The position numbers and the translations under genes were made by a program. From Janibacter alkaliphilus (GTDB lineage Bacteria; Actinomycetota; Actinomycetes; Actinomycetales; Dermatophilaceae): a DNA stretch of 64,000 nt. The stretch covers positions 868,001 through 932,000 of the forward strand of contig NZ_JACBZX010000001.1 of the NCBI RefSeq assembly GCF_013408565.1, given 5' to 3'. Positions 46,237 through 56,638 of this stretch are shown here, piece after piece (the stretch's first letter is position 1; every line of letters starts with the position of its first letter). Under the pieces are notes generated by a model that saw nothing but the letters and a program-made list of their open reading frames with translations, did not search any database and was not told the origin of the DNA.

Positions 46237-46827
46237 ATGAGCTTCGACACCCCGCGAGGCGCGGCCTTCACCGCTGCGGAGCGAGGGCTGCCCCGACGCA
46301 GCCGCGCCGAGGTGGCCCAGTCCGACGGCCTGTGGCTCGCCGCAGAGAATCTCGTCCGGAAGGTCGCCGACGCCCTGCTCGACGACGACGTGGAGCGGGC
46401 ACACCGCGTCGCCGGGCGCGCCGCCGCCCTGCCCTACGACGAGCACCAGGAGATGTGGCCCGGCGTCGCCGTGGCGGACCAGGAGATCTACAACACCCTG
46501 ACTGACGCGGTCGAGATCTGGCCCGCGGACGACCACAGCTGGGTCGACGCCGTCTCCGCCGGCATGGCCGAGTCGCCGACCGCCGCGCAGCAGCTGAGTC
46601 ATGTCGCGGCGATCCTGGCGCACACCGCGACCGACGTCGAGATCGCTCCCGCGGAGCAGGCGCGGCTCTCCCGGATCGCCGGCGCCCAGGACCCGATGAG
46701 GCCGCCGGCCGACGACATCCCCCGCCCGGAGCACACCGACGCCATCGTCGCGCTCGCCCAGGTCGAGCTCCGGCTGCGCCACCACCTCGACGAGGCGCTG
46801 ACCGCTCTCGACGACCCCGAGAGCTGA
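46237..46827 (+). CDS. Hypothetical protein, predicted helical, no recognised domain
   Basis: The product is 196 aa from the ATG at 46237 (MSFDTPRG). Composition suggests a soluble all-helical protein (LWLAAENLVRKVADALLDDDVERAHRVAGRAAALPYDEHQEMW; HTDAIVALAQVELRLRHHL). I recognise no family. The flanking genes are unrelated. An upstream in-frame ATG (46210) would add nine residues. Confidence 0.6.
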   Translation: MSFDTPRGAAFTAAERGLPRRSRAEVAQSDGLWLAAENLVRKVADALLDDDVERAHRVAGRAAALPYDEHQEMWPGVAVADQEIYNTLTDAVEIWPADDHSWVDAVSAGMAESPTAAQQLSHVAAILAHTATDVEIAPAEQARLSRIAGAQDPMRPPADDIPRPEHTDAIVALAQVELRLRHHLDEALTALDDPES

Positions 46828-46900
46828 TCGCGAGCGCCCGCACCACCCGAGAGCTCACGTCCCGGAGCTGGCGCCCCCAGGCGCGGGGTTGGGCGGTCAC

Positions 46901-46935
46901 CGCCCGCGCTGGTCTCAGGGGCAGCAGCGCGGGCG
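46901..46935. terminator. Hairpin between convergent genes
   Basis: CGCCCGCGCTG, 13-base loop, CAGCGCGGGCG: an 11-bp perfect stem midway between the hypothetical gene (46827) and the acyl-CoA ligase stop (46957). It probably serves both strands. Confidence 0.7.
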
Positions 46936-46956
46936 GGACCGGGGTTCGAGGGGAGG

Positions 46957-48492
46957 TCAGGCCGGCTCGAGCCGGGCCTTGATCTCGGGCTTGACGACCT
47001 TGCCGACCTTGCTGCGCGGCAGGTCGTCCCAGACGTGCACCTCCTTGGGTGCCTTGACGCTGCCGATCCGCTCCTTGACGAAGGCGATGAGCTCCTCCGG
47101 CTCCACCGACGCCCCGGCGTGCGGCTGCGCCACAGCGACCACCCGCTCGCCCCAGCGCTCGTCCGGCCGGCCGATGACCGCGCAGTCCTGCACCGCGTCG
47201 TGCGCCATGAGGGCCTGCTCGACCTCCGTGGAGTAGACGTTGAAGCCGCCGCTGATGATCATGTCCTTGGCCCGGTCGACGATGAAGAGGTAGCCCTCCT
47301 CGTCGAGGTAGCCGATGTCGCCGGTGTGGTGCCAGCCGTGCGCCGACGCCTCGGCGGTGGCCTCCGGGTCCTGGTAGTAGCCGGCCATGACCAGCGAGCC
47401 GCGCACGACGATCTCGCCGCGCTCGCCGCTGGGCAGCAGGCTGCCGTCCTCGGCCATGATCGCCACCGTGACCAGCGGCGCCGGCCGGCCGGCGGAGGCC
47501 AGCCGGCCCCGGGCGACGTTGCCGTCGGCGTCGAGGTGCTCGCTCGGCGGCAGCATCGAGATCATCATCGGCGCCTCGGTCTGCCCGAAGAGCTGGGCCA
47601 TCACCGGGCCGATCCGCTCGATCGCCTCCTCCAGCCGGGCCACCGACATCGGGGCGGCGCCGTACCAGAAGCACTGCAGCGAGGACAGGTCCGTGCGCTC
47701 CAGCTCCTCGGCCTGCAGCAGCATGTAGATCAGCGTCGGCGGCATGAAGAGGTGGGTCACCCGGTGGGTGGCGATCCGGTGCAGCACGTCGTGCACGTCC
47801 GGGGCGCGCATGATGACGACCTCGCCCCCCTTCGCCAGCACCGGGAAGCACAGCACCCCCGCGGCGTGGGTCAGCGGGGCCACCGCGAGGTAGACCGGCC
47901 GGTGACCGAAGGGGTAGCCCATGAGGGTGAGCGCGGTCATCGCCTCGATGTTGCGCTCGAGCAGGACCACCCCCTTCGGCCGGCCGGTGGTGCCGCCGGT
48001 GCCGACGATGAGCGCCAGCTCGTCGTCGGCGTGCCGGTCGACCCGCAGGTCACCGCCCGCGGCCAGGAAGTCCGCCCAGGTCAGGTGCCCCTGCGCCGGG
48101 TCGCCATCGAGCCGCACGAAGGTGTGCACCCCCGGCAGGTCGGGGGTGATCTGCTCCACCAGCGGGGCGAAGGCCCCCTGGTAGATCACCACCTCGCAGT
48201 CGAAGCGGTCGAGCAGCTCGCGGTTCTCGGCGGCCTCGTTGCGGGGGTTGATCGGGCACCAGATCGCCCCGGCCCGGCTGATCCCGAAGACGCTGGCGAA
48301 GGCCACCGGGTCGTTCGCCGAGATGATCGCGACCTTGCTGCTCGTGCTCGCCCCGCGGGCCACCAGCGCGGCGGCGACCTGGTGCGAGAGCTGCTGCACC
48401 TGCGCATAGCTCAGGCTCTGGCCGTCGGTGGTCAGACAGGGGGCCTCCGGGCCGAGGGAGGCCCCCTTGTCCAGGTAGTCGACGAGGCGCAC
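46957..48492 (-). CDS. AMP-binding acyl-CoA ligase
   Basis: This ANL-family enzyme of 511 aa has the P-loop motif GTGGTTGRPKGVV (about 164-176), A8-type motif GWHHTGDIGYLDEEGYLFIVDRAKDMI near 385-411 and GFNVYSTEVEQAL after it, with the catalytic Lys in DLPRSKVGKVVK near the C-terminus. A carboxylate is adenylated, then joined to CoA. It starts with GTG at 48492, 5 bp after the upstream stop. It is the third gene of an SDR - saccharopine dehydrogenase-like - ligase operon under a divergent TetR, so a catabolic acyl substrate is likely. Confidence 0.9.
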   Translation of the reverse strand: MRLVDYLDKGASLGPEAPCLTTDGQSLSYAQVQQLSHQVAAALVARGASTSSKVAIISANDPVAFASVFGISRAGAIWCPINPRNEAAENRELLDRFDCEVVIYQGAFAPLVEQITPDLPGVHTFVRLDGDPAQGHLTWADFLAAGGDLRVDRHADDELALIVGTGGTTGRPKGVVLLERNIEAMTALTLMGYPFGHRPVYLAVAPLTHAAGVLCFPVLAKGGEVVIMRAPDVHDVLHRIATHRVTHLFMPPTLIYMLLQAEELERTDLSSLQCFWYGAAPMSVARLEEAIERIGPVMAQLFGQTEAPMMISMLPPSEHLDADGNVARGRLASAGRPAPLVTVAIMAEDGSLLPSGERGEIVVRGSLVMAGYYQDPEATAEASAHGWHHTGDIGYLDEEGYLFIVDRAKDMIISGGFNVYSTEVEQALMAHDAVQDCAVIGRPDERWGERVVAVAQPHAGASVEPEELIAFVKERIGSVKAPKEVHVWDDLPRSKVGKVVKPEIKARLEPA

Positions 48493-48497
48493 GGGGC

Positions 48498-49652
48498 TCA
48501 GCCCTGCACGGTCAGGACCGGCTCGGCGACGAGCCCGAAGGCCCGCAGCACACCGAGCAGCTCGCGGTGGCCGAAGGCCTGGCAGCCGCTGGCGAAGCCG
48601 ACCCGCTTGGGCGGCTGCTGCAGCAGCGAGTACGCCGCGTAGGCCTGCATCAGCCCGGTCTGCTTGTAGTTGCTGTTGCCGTGGATGACGCAGTGCGCCC
48701 GGCCCAGCGGACCGGAGGCGTGCACCGAGTCCAGGGACTTGTTCAGCCGCGGGTTCTCCCGGGGCGGCATGACGTCCATGACCTGCCGGGCGGTCGCGGT
48801 GAGCGCGGCGTCCCGGTCCTCGGGGCTCATGTCCTTGGTCGCCTCGAGGGCGGCGGCGACGATCTGCGGGACGTTGTTCATCAGGGCCGCGTTGAAGACC
48901 CCGCCCTGCGCCTTGCAGCTGGCCACGCGGGGGTCGCGCTTGAACCACACCGGGTGGCTGGTGCCGCCCCACGGCAGCGAGAGCGCCAGCTCGTGCTGGC
49001 CCGGCACCACCAGCGGCACCAGCCCGGCACCGGCCTCGAAGGGGACGTAGGCGTTCTCCTGCAGGTAGTAGGCCGAGGAGGTGGCCGCGTTCACGAGGAT
49101 GGTCCGGGTGGAGGCGATGGTCGGGCTGCCGCCCCAGAAGACCGCGATGTCCAGGGTGTCCAGGCCGGGGGTCTCCAGGCAGATCTGCGCGGCGATCTCG
49201 CCGACCGTGTACATGTGCGCGATGCCGGGCGAGAGCAGCAGCCCCTTGGCGGCGAAGTCGGCGCCGTACTCCTCGTCGCAGGTGATCAGCCAGTCCTGCT
49301 CGCCGGTGGTGTCGGTGTAGTGCGCGCCGGCGGCCAGGCACGCCTGGACCACCTCGGGACCGAGGTCGCTGAAGGGACCGACGGTGTTGAGCACCACCTC
49401 GACCCCGGTGAAGAGCTCGGTGAGCGCCTCCACGGTGTGCTCGACCGTGACGATCTCGTAGTCGGCGGTCTCGATGCCGGCGACGTTGGAGCGCATCGAG
49501 TCGGTGAGCTTCTCCTCGCTGCGCCCGGCCGCGATGAAGGGCACGTTGTACTCGCGCAGGTACTCGCAGACGAGCCGCCCGGTGTATCCCGAGGCCCCGT
49601 AGACGAGCACCTTCTTCTCGGTGCGCTGCTCCTGCTGCGTGCTGTCGGTCAT
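48498..49652 (-). CDS. Saccharopine dehydrogenase-like NAD(P)-binding protein
   Basis: The product is 384 aa, with an N-terminal Rossmann fold VLVYGASGYTGRLVCEYL (about 15-32), VLNTVGPFSDLGPEVVQACLAAGAHYTDTTGEQDW near 88-122, and the C-terminal domain of the DUF5938/saccharopine-dehydrogenase-like group. It is not a lysine-pathway enzyme by context. Homologues in fatty-acid or steroid clusters act as enoyl or trans-acting reductases. It sits between the SDR and the ligase gene. Confidence 0.82.
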   Translation of the reverse strand: MTDSTQQEQRTEKKVLVYGASGYTGRLVCEYLREYNVPFIAAGRSEEKLTDSMRSNVAGIETADYEIVTVEHTVEALTELFTGVEVVLNTVGPFSDLGPEVVQACLAAGAHYTDTTGEQDWLITCDEEYGADFAAKGLLLSPGIAHMYTVGEIAAQICLETPGLDTLDIAVFWGGSPTIASTRTILVNAATSSAYYLQENAYVPFEAGAGLVPLVVPGQHELALSLPWGGTSHPVWFKRDPRVASCKAQGGVFNAALMNNVPQIVAAALEATKDMSPEDRDAALTATARQVMDVMPPRENPRLNKSLDSVHASGPLGRAHCVIHGNSNYKQTGLMQAYAAYSLLQQPPKRVGFASGCQAFGHRELLGVLRAFGLVAEPVLTVQG

Positions 49653-49657
49653 GTCGC

Positions 49658-50452
49658 TCACATCCCCATCCCGCCGTCGACCGGGAGACCTGCTCCCGTG
49701 ATGAACCGTGCTGCGTCCGAGGCGAGGAAGACCACGGCGTCGGCCATGTCCTCCACCTCGCCCAGACGTCCTGCGGGGGTCAGCTCGACGACCCCCGCCA
49801 CCGCCTCCTCCGGAGAGGCGAAGAGACCGAGCTCGGCGACGTCGTTGGCCAGGCCCGCACCCATCGCCGTCGGCACGAGGCCGGGGTAGATGCAGTTGAC
49901 CCGCACGCCGTAGCCGAGCTTGCCCGACTCCATCGCGGCGACCCGGGTGAGCCGGTCGACCGCCGACTTCGTCGCCGAGTAGACGGCGATGCCGGGGAAG
50001 GCGATGGTCGCCGCGACCGAGGCGACGTTGATGATCGTGCCGCCGGTGCCGGCGATGCCGTCCGGGCGCATCGTGCGCAGCCCGTGCTTGACGCCGAGCG
50101 TGGTGCCAAGCACGTTGACCGCGAGCTGGCGCTGCACGTCGGCCGGGTCGACGTCGACGACCAGGCTGGTGATCTCGATGCCGGCGTTGTTCACCAGCAC
50201 GTCCAGGCCGCCGAGCATCTGGGTGGTCGCGACGACCGCGTTCTCCCAGCTCCCTTCGTCGGTGACGTCGAGGGCGACGAAGCCGTGGCCCTCGCCGAGG
50301 GCGTCGGCGGCGGCCTCGCCCGCCTCGATCTGCACGTCCCCGATGACCACCTGCGCCCCGGCGGCGGCGAGCGCGGCGGCCATGCCCTGGCCGAGGCCCT
50401 GCGCTCCTCCGGTGAGGAGGGCTCGGCGCCCGCTGAGGTCCAGTCCGGCCAT
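49658..50452 (-). CDS. Short-chain dehydrogenase/reductase (SDR)
   Basis: This classical SDR of 264 aa has the cofactor motif TGGAQGLGQG (14-23), an NNAGIEI strand near 88-94, catalytic Ser145, Tyr158 and Lys162 (YSATK), and the C-terminal GAGLPVDGGMGM. The Asp at the end of beta-2 (GDV) favours NAD+. It is the first gene of the operon, 5 bp from the next, and is divergent from tetR with an operator in between. Confidence 0.92.
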   Translation of the reverse strand: MAGLDLSGRRALLTGGAQGLGQGMAAALAAAGAQVVIGDVQIEAGEAAADALGEGHGFVALDVTDEGSWENAVVATTQMLGGLDVLVNNAGIEITSLVVDVDPADVQRQLAVNVLGTTLGVKHGLRTMRPDGIAGTGGTIINVASVAATIAFPGIAVYSATKSAVDRLTRVAAMESGKLGYGVRVNCIYPGLVPTAMGAGLANDVAELGLFASPEEAVAGVVELTPAGRLGEVEDMADAVVFLASDAARFITGAGLPVDGGMGM

Positions 50453-50518
50453 GGCATCTCCTTCGACAGGGCCCTCGACGGTGAGGGCGGTGACCTGGAT
50501 CACCAGGGTGGCGGTGAA

Positions 50519-50534
50519 CTTGACGGTCGTCAAG
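50519..50534. promoter_or_regulatory. Putative TetR operator between SDR operon and tetR
   Basis: CTTGACGGTCGTCAAG: exact 7-bp arms with a 2-base centre, 66 bp upstream of the SDR ATG and 138 bp from tetR. TGTCAA on the minus strand next to it could be the -35 of the SDR promoter, so binding would block it. Confidence 0.7.
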
Positions 50535-50672
50535 ACTTTTCTTTGACAGATGTCCAGACGAAGGGGTGCCGGGGAGCTCCACGAGCGGCGCTCGTGGAGC
50601 GCGGCCCCGACGGCAGGGCTACGCTGAGGCAGGTCAGGAGCGTGCGGGCTCCACGGAGGCGAGGAGAGAGAC

Positions 50673-51320
50673 ATGGCGATCGCGGCCGGGACGTCGACGC
50701 ACCTCGAACCCGCCCAGGAGGCACCGGAGCAGGCCGAGCGGGGCAAGGCCGACCGTCGAAGGGACGAGCTCGCCGACTCGGCGCTGATCACCCTCGGCCA
50801 GCTCGGCTACGCCCGCACCAGCCTGCGCGAGATCGCCGCGAACTCGGAGTTCAGCCACGGGGTGGTGCACTACTACTTCCGGGACAAGACCGAGCTCATC
50901 ACCTACTGCGTGCGGCGCTACAAGACCACCTGCTCCAAGCGCTACGACAGCGTCGTGGAGAGCGCCGGCACCGCCGACGAGCTGGCCGAGGGCTTCGTCG
51001 CCCGGATGACCGGCACGCTGCGCGAGGAGACGGCGATGCACCGGCTCTGGTACGACCTGCGCGGGCAGAGCATGTTCGAGCCGGGGCTGCGCGAGGACGT
51101 GCGGGCGATCGACGACCTGCTCGAGGCGATGACCTGGCGGGTGCTGGCCCGCTACGCCGAGCTCTCCGGGACCGCGGTGCTGGTCGACCCGCCGACCGCC
51201 TACGGCCTGCTGGACGGGCTCTTCGAGCAGGCGGTGGTGGCCGCCTCCGACGACGTCGAGAGCGCCGCCGGACGGCTGGCCGAGCGGGTCACCGCGGTGC
51301 TGCCGCGCGTCCTCGGCTGA
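50673..51320 (+). CDS. TetR-family regulator
   Basis: The product is 215 aa. The HTH region is LADSALITLGQLGYARTSLREIAANSEFSHGVVHYYFRDKTELI (about 33-76), followed by a ligand-binding domain of the TetR_C type (LWYDLRGQSMFEPGLREDVRAID). The N-terminal 25 residues are an Ala/Glu-rich extension. It is divergent from the SDR operon, which it probably represses until an acyl substrate or acyl-CoA binds. No start other than the ATG at 50673 looks better. Confidence 0.92.
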   Translation: MAIAAGTSTHLEPAQEAPEQAERGKADRRRDELADSALITLGQLGYARTSLREIAANSEFSHGVVHYYFRDKTELITYCVRRYKTTCSKRYDSVVESAGTADELAEGFVARMTGTLREETAMHRLWYDLRGQSMFEPGLREDVRAIDDLLEAMTWRVLARYAELSGTAVLVDPPTAYGLLDGLFEQAVVAASDDVESAAGRLAERVTAVLPRVLG

Positions 51321-51374
51321 CCCGTCGGTCTCCGGTCGGATCGAGGTGATCCGCGCCGCTGACGAGGGCGTCGA

Positions 51375-51701
51375 TCACCTCGACGCCAGCTGCTCGCGGT
51401 GGTGGTGGTAGGCCACCCCGACGAGGCCCAGCAGCACGAAGGGCGCCACGGCCAGCGCGCTGCCCGTCACCGCCCCGAGGGCGATCCCCAGGGCGCAGCT
51501 GCCGGCGAGGATCAGCCACCGGACGTCGTCGCCGCGGCGGTCCTGGGTGCGCTCGCGCCACGACATCGCCCCGCCGAGCAGCACGAAGGGCACCACCCAC
51601 ACCGCGCTGCCGAGCAGAGCGGCCGTCATCACGCCCAGCGCCAGCGAGATGGCCAGCCAGCCGAGCACACCGGGGTCGATGAGGTCGCGTCGTCGATCCA
51701 T
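51375..51701 (-). CDS. Small membrane protein with four TM segments
   Basis: The product is 108 aa. Hydrophobic stretches near residues 12-27, 31-44, 61-76 and 79-98, with charged turns (WRERTQDRRGDDVRW). The two halves resemble each other (VVPFVLLGGAMSW vs VAPFVLLGLVGVAY), suggesting an internal duplication. Function unknown. The ATG at 51701 is used because the frame's upstream extension runs through repeat DNA. Confidence 0.6.
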   Translation of the reverse strand: MDRRRDLIDPGVLGWLAISLALGVMTAALLGSAVWVVPFVLLGGAMSWRERTQDRRGDDVRWLILAGSCALGIALGAVTGSALAVAPFVLLGLVGVAYHHHREQLASR

Positions 51702-51808
51702 GCGACCAGTCTCGCGAGCGCGACCGGCGTGGTCATCCCCCGACCGAGGGATCTCTCGCTCCCCCTGCGGGTGGAGCGCCGTCCGGCGCGATGGAGGTGT
51801 CCGAGCCG

Positions 51809-51854
51809 GGTGGAGGTATCTCGACGCGCCCCAGCGCGTGCCATCACCTCCACC
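51809..51854. repeat. Family-2 repeat, copy 1
   Basis: GGTGGAGGT at 51809-51817 and ACCTCCACC at 51846-51854 as exact outer arms, with ACGCGC...GCGCGT as inner arms: 46 bp in total. It lies in the gap between ABC-F and the small membrane gene. Related copies are at 54121, 61119 and 61182. Confidence 0.85.
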
Positions 51855-51890
51855 CAGCATCCAGGGCCGCGGCCGGGGGCGATGGGCTGG

Positions 51891-53552
<1,662 letters not shown>

Positions 53553-53662
53553 GGCCGCATCATCGCACCCGCCGGCGCGGCCGCCCAGCGGGTTTCCGAC
53601 GGGCGCGGGGTGCTTCCGCTGCGCCCCGGGCGGGGGCACCCACCCGCGGCTAGGCTGCGGCG

Positions 53663-54088
53663 GTGCCCGAGGGATCCAGCGACACGTTGTGGAGCCTGAT
53701 CGCCGCCGACAAGCGCTGCACCCAACGAGCGGTCGCGCTCGGGCTGTGGCAGCTCGTCGACGACGTGCTCGGCGACGGCGAGGTGGTCCACGCCCTGCTC
53801 TACCGCGTGACGAAGAACGACACCCGGCCGGTGCTGCTGGTGACCGACCAGCGCATCCTCGCCGCGCGTCGCCGCGCCTTCCGCGGGTGGCAGGTCGAGC
53901 ACGAGGTGGCCTCGCGCGACGTCGTCGGGGCCACCTGGCGCGCTCGGGGGATCACCCTGCGGGTGGAGGTGCACGCCCGCGCCGGGCCCGGCTTCACGGT
54001 GAAGACCCGGGTGGAGCCGTGGGCGAAGGAGGTGGTCGCCCTCATCGACCACCTCGTCGCCGGCGGCGCACCTCCCCGGGCGGGCTGA
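53663..54088 (+). CDS. Small PH-like (bacterial) domain protein
   Basis: The product is 141 aa. VVHALLYRVTKNDTRPVLLVTDQRILAARRRAFRG and the downstream strand VVGATWRARGITLRVEVHARAGPGF resemble bacterial PH-domain-like proteins of the bPH/YvbH group. No signal or TM segment. GTG at 53663, with GGCGGTG before it. It is divergent from the ABC-F gene. The role is unknown. Confidence 0.6.
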   Translation: MPEGSSDTLWSLIAADKRCTQRAVALGLWQLVDDVLGDGEVVHALLYRVTKNDTRPVLLVTDQRILAARRRAFRGWQVEHEVASRDVVGATWRARGITLRVEVHARAGPGFTVKTRVEPWAKEVVALIDHLVAGGAPPRAG

Positions 54089-54120
54089 CCCCTTCGTCGT
54101 CGACGGACAGGTCAGCACCC

Positions 54121-54165
54121 GGTGGAGGTATCCGCACGCGCCCTGGCGCGCCGCATCACCTCCAC
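54121..54165. repeat. Family-2 repeat, copy 2
   Basis: GGTGGAGGTATCCGCACGCG, CCTGGCGCG, then CGCATCACCTCCAC: outer arms GTGGAGGT/ACCTCCAC, inner CGCGCC/GGCGCG. It lies between the convergent PH-like gene and the ABM gene, where it could serve as a terminator. Confidence 0.82.
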
Positions 54166-54174
54166 AGGAGGCGG

Positions 54175-54495
54175 TCAGTCGACCTGGAGCTCGCCCATCC
54201 GCTCCCAGCCGTCGCCGTCCACCTGGCGGGAGACGATCTGCGGGGTGGCGGTGAGGTACTGCGGGAACTCCTGCTGCATCCGGGCGAAGTGGTCGGAGGT
54301 CACGTGCGCCTCGGCACCGTCGTCGTCGAAAGCCTCGACGACGACGTAGGTGTTGGGGTCCTCGACGCTGCGGGACCACTCGAACCACTTGTTGCCGGGC
54401 TCGGCGCGGGTGGCCTCGGTGAACTCCCGGCTGATCTGCGGCCAGTCGTCGGCGTGCTCGGGCTTGATGGGGAACTTCACGACGATGAGGATCAT
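54175..54495 (-). CDS. Antibiotic-biosynthesis-monooxygenase (ABM) fold protein
   Basis: The product is 106 aa. Ferredoxin-like ABM/quinol-monooxygenase pattern: ILIVVKFPIKPEHADDWPQISREFTEATRAEPGNKWFEWSRSV, then EAFDDDGAEAHVTSDHFARM. Such small dimeric proteins oxidise quinols or simply bind ligands. No biosynthetic cluster is near. ATG at 54495. Confidence 0.85.
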   Translation of the reverse strand: MILIVVKFPIKPEHADDWPQISREFTEATRAEPGNKWFEWSRSVEDPNTYVVVEAFDDDGAEAHVTSDHFARMQQEFPQYLTATPQIVSRQVDGDGWERMGELQVD

Positions 54496-54576
54496 GACCC
54501 CACCCTGGCACCCCACGGCCGTCCGGTCACCCCCGCCGGCCCGCCCAGGCATGAGCGCGTCGGTGCGCGCGGCCCC

Positions 54577-54786
54577 TCAGTGCGGTCCGGCGCCCCCACC
54601 GTCGCCGCTCGGGCGGTCGCCTCCCGCAGCCGCACCGTCCCGGCGCGCCGCGGCCTGGCGCCCGGCCGACATCGCGATGGTGATCCCGATGCCCAGGCCG
54701 ATCCAGGCGAAGCTGCCGAGCGCCACGGAGAGCGCGACCCCGATGGCGACGCCCACGCCGATGACGCTGCCGTCTGCGGTCCTCAT
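54577..54786 (-). CDS. Small membrane protein, 69 aa
   Basis: The reading frame from ATG 54786 gives a Gly/Val/Ile-rich hydrophobic segment (VIGVGVAIGVALSVALGSFAWIGLGIGITIAM, about 8-39) followed by an Ala/Gly/Arg-rich tail. One or two TM helices are likely. It could be a real small gene. The frame stays open far upstream, so the true start is not certain. Confidence 0.45.
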   Translation of the reverse strand: MRTADGSVIGVGVAIGVALSVALGSFAWIGLGIGITIAMSAGRQAAARRDGAAAGGDRPSGDGGGAGPH

Positions 54787-54950
54787 GTCCTCGATGAACT
54801 GCTTCTTGCCCTCCAGCCTGCCGGTCGGGGCGTCGCAGCACCTCCCACCGGGGGACGAGATCTGGCCTCCCCGGGCGACGGAGAGACACCCGGCGGAGGT
54901 CCGGGAGTGGGGCCGGAAGGCGGGAGCGGCGCCGACCGCCCGCGCACCGA

Positions 54951-55526
54951 TCATCCGAGGTCGCGTCGCATGACCAGCCGCGGCATCCGGCTGGCCACCG
55001 CGCCGGTCTCGCCGACCACCGCGAAGCCGGCCCGCTCGAACATCGCCCGGGTGCCGACGAAGGCCATCGTCGTGTCCATCCGACGCTCGCCCGGGTCCAC
55101 CGGGTAGGCCTCCACCGCCGGCGCCCCGCGCCGGCGGGCGTAGGCCACGGCACCCTCGATGAGGTGACCGGTGACCCCCTTCCGGCGGTGCCCTCCGCGG
55201 ACCACGAGGCAGATGATGCTCCACACGGCCACCTCGTCCACCGGGCGGATCAGCTCCGAGCGCACCAGCCGGGGGATGTCTGCCCGCGGCGAGAGGTGGC
55301 ACCAGCCGACCGGTACGCCGTCCTCGTACGTGATGACCCCGGGGCGCCGACGTCGTGCGGCGAGGGCACGCATCGCCTCCTCGCGGGTGTCGCCGAGGGC
55401 CTCGATCTCGCGCTGGGCGAGCCGGTGGCTCAGGCACCAGCAGTGGTTCGCCCGTCGGTTGGGGTTGATGACGTCGGCCAGGTCGTCCATCCGGGCCGGC
55501 GTCAGCGGGTGGGTGGTGAAGCCCAT
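54951..55526 (-). CDS. GNAT-family acetyltransferase
   Basis: The product is 191 aa. GNAT pattern: VAVWSIICLVVRGGHRRKGVTGHLIEGAVAYARRRGAPAVEAYPVD contains the acetyl-CoA binding Arg/Gly loop (RRKGVTG, about 112-118). An unusual N-terminal NHCWCLSHRL Cys/His segment precedes it. The substrate is unknown. The ATG at 55526 (MGFTTH) gives a normal-length domain. Confidence 0.88.
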   Translation of the reverse strand: MGFTTHPLTPARMDDLADVINPNRRANHCWCLSHRLAQREIEALGDTREEAMRALAARRRRPGVITYEDGVPVGWCHLSPRADIPRLVRSELIRPVDEVAVWSIICLVVRGGHRRKGVTGHLIEGAVAYARRRGAPAVEAYPVDPGERRMDTTMAFVGTRAMFERAGFAVVGETGAVASRMPRLVMRRDLG

Positions 55527-55566
55527 GAGGTCCAGACAACCACGCGGGGCCGACAGCGCGCGGGGT

Positions 55567-56523
55567 TCACAGCCCGACCCGGCGGGCGGTCGCCCGGATC
55601 GAGTCGGCGCTGGCGCGCAGCCGGGCCCGCTCGTCGTCGGTGAAGGGCAGCCCGAGCCGCTGCCCGGCACCGTCGGCCCCGACCAGGGTGGGCACGGACA
55701 GGCAGACGTCGCTGATGCCGTGGTAGTCCGCCAGCCAGGTCGAGACCGGCAGCACCCGGTGCTCGTCCCGCAGCACGGCCTCGATGATCCGGGTCGCCGC
55801 CAGGCCGACGGCGTAGTTGGTGGCGCCCTTGCCGGAGATGATCCGGTAGGCCGCGGTGACCACCTGCTCGGCGATCTCCTCCCGCTCGGTCGGGCCGAGG
55901 CGTCCGGTCGCCCGCTCCCACTCCAGCAGGGGCACCCCACCGATGCTGGCCGCGCTCCACAGCGGGAACTCCGAGTCGCCGTGCTCGCCGACGATGCTCG
56001 CGTGCACGCTCTGCTCGGCCACGCCCACCCGGGCGGCGATCTCGTGGCGCAGCCGGGCCGAGTCGAGCACGGTCCCGGAGCCGATGACCCGCGCCGGCGG
56101 CAGCCCGGAGACGGTCAGCGCCGCCTGGGTGACGACGTCCACCGGGTTGGTCACCATGAGGTAGACCGCGTCCGGGGCGACCTCGAGGAGCTGGGGCAGC
56201 AGCGTGCGGACGAGACCGACCGTGCTCTCGGCGAGCTCCATCCGGCTCTGCCCGGGCCGCTGCTTGCCGCCGGCGGTGACGACGACCACCGACGCGCCGC
56301 GGCAGACCTCGATGTCGTCGCCGCCGACGATCTCGCCGCGAGGCACGAAGGAGAGGCCGTGGGAGAGGTCGGCGACCTCGGCCTCCACCTTCGCCCGGTC
56401 GATGTCGTAGAGGGCGACCCGGCGGGCCGAGCCGCGCACCAGGGCGGCGTAGGCGGTGGTGGCACCGACCGACCCGGCGCCGACGACGGCGACGGTGGGG
56501 GTGCGTGCGGGGGTGACGGACAT
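55567..56523 (-). CDS. ldh: L-lactate dehydrogenase
   Basis: The product is 318 aa. NAD fold with VAVVGAGSVGATTAYA (about 11-26), Asp in LYDID (NAD specificity), TAGGKQRPGQSRMEL (substrate loop with Gln as in LDH rather than Arg as in MDH, about 83-97), VTNPVDVVT and the catalytic His in GEHGDSEF near 183. It would reduce pyruvate to L-lactate. ATG at 56523. Confidence 0.93.
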   Translation of the reverse strand: MSVTPARTPTVAVVGAGSVGATTAYAALVRGSARRVALYDIDRAKVEAEVADLSHGLSFVPRGEIVGGDDIEVCRGASVVVVTAGGKQRPGQSRMELAESTVGLVRTLLPQLLEVAPDAVYLMVTNPVDVVTQAALTVSGLPPARVIGSGTVLDSARLRHEIAARVGVAEQSVHASIVGEHGDSEFPLWSAASIGGVPLLEWERATGRLGPTEREEIAEQVVTAAYRIISGKGATNYAVGLAATRIIEAVLRDEHRVLPVSTWLADYHGISDVCLSVPTLVGADGAGQRLGLPFTDDERARLRASADSIRATARRVGL

Positions 56524-56638
56524 GGCGGACCTCCTGCGTTCGGGGAGGGCGACGTGGCGGGTGCGGTGTCCCGGCCGGCACCCGCGTGCCCGCCCTCCAT
56601 CCTGCCGTCGGCGCCCTCGGCCCGCTAGGTTCGAGCGT

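Noticed and set aside
46957..48492. Non-ribosomal peptide or siderophore synthesis from AMP-binding genes
   Set aside because: Both AMP-binding proteins lack carrier or condensation domains and have fatty-acid or acyl-CoA ligase features.
54175..54495. Antibiotic biosynthesis gene cluster suggested by the ABM fold
   Set aside because: The ABM fold is widespread in metabolism and stress proteins, and no biosynthetic genes are adjacent.
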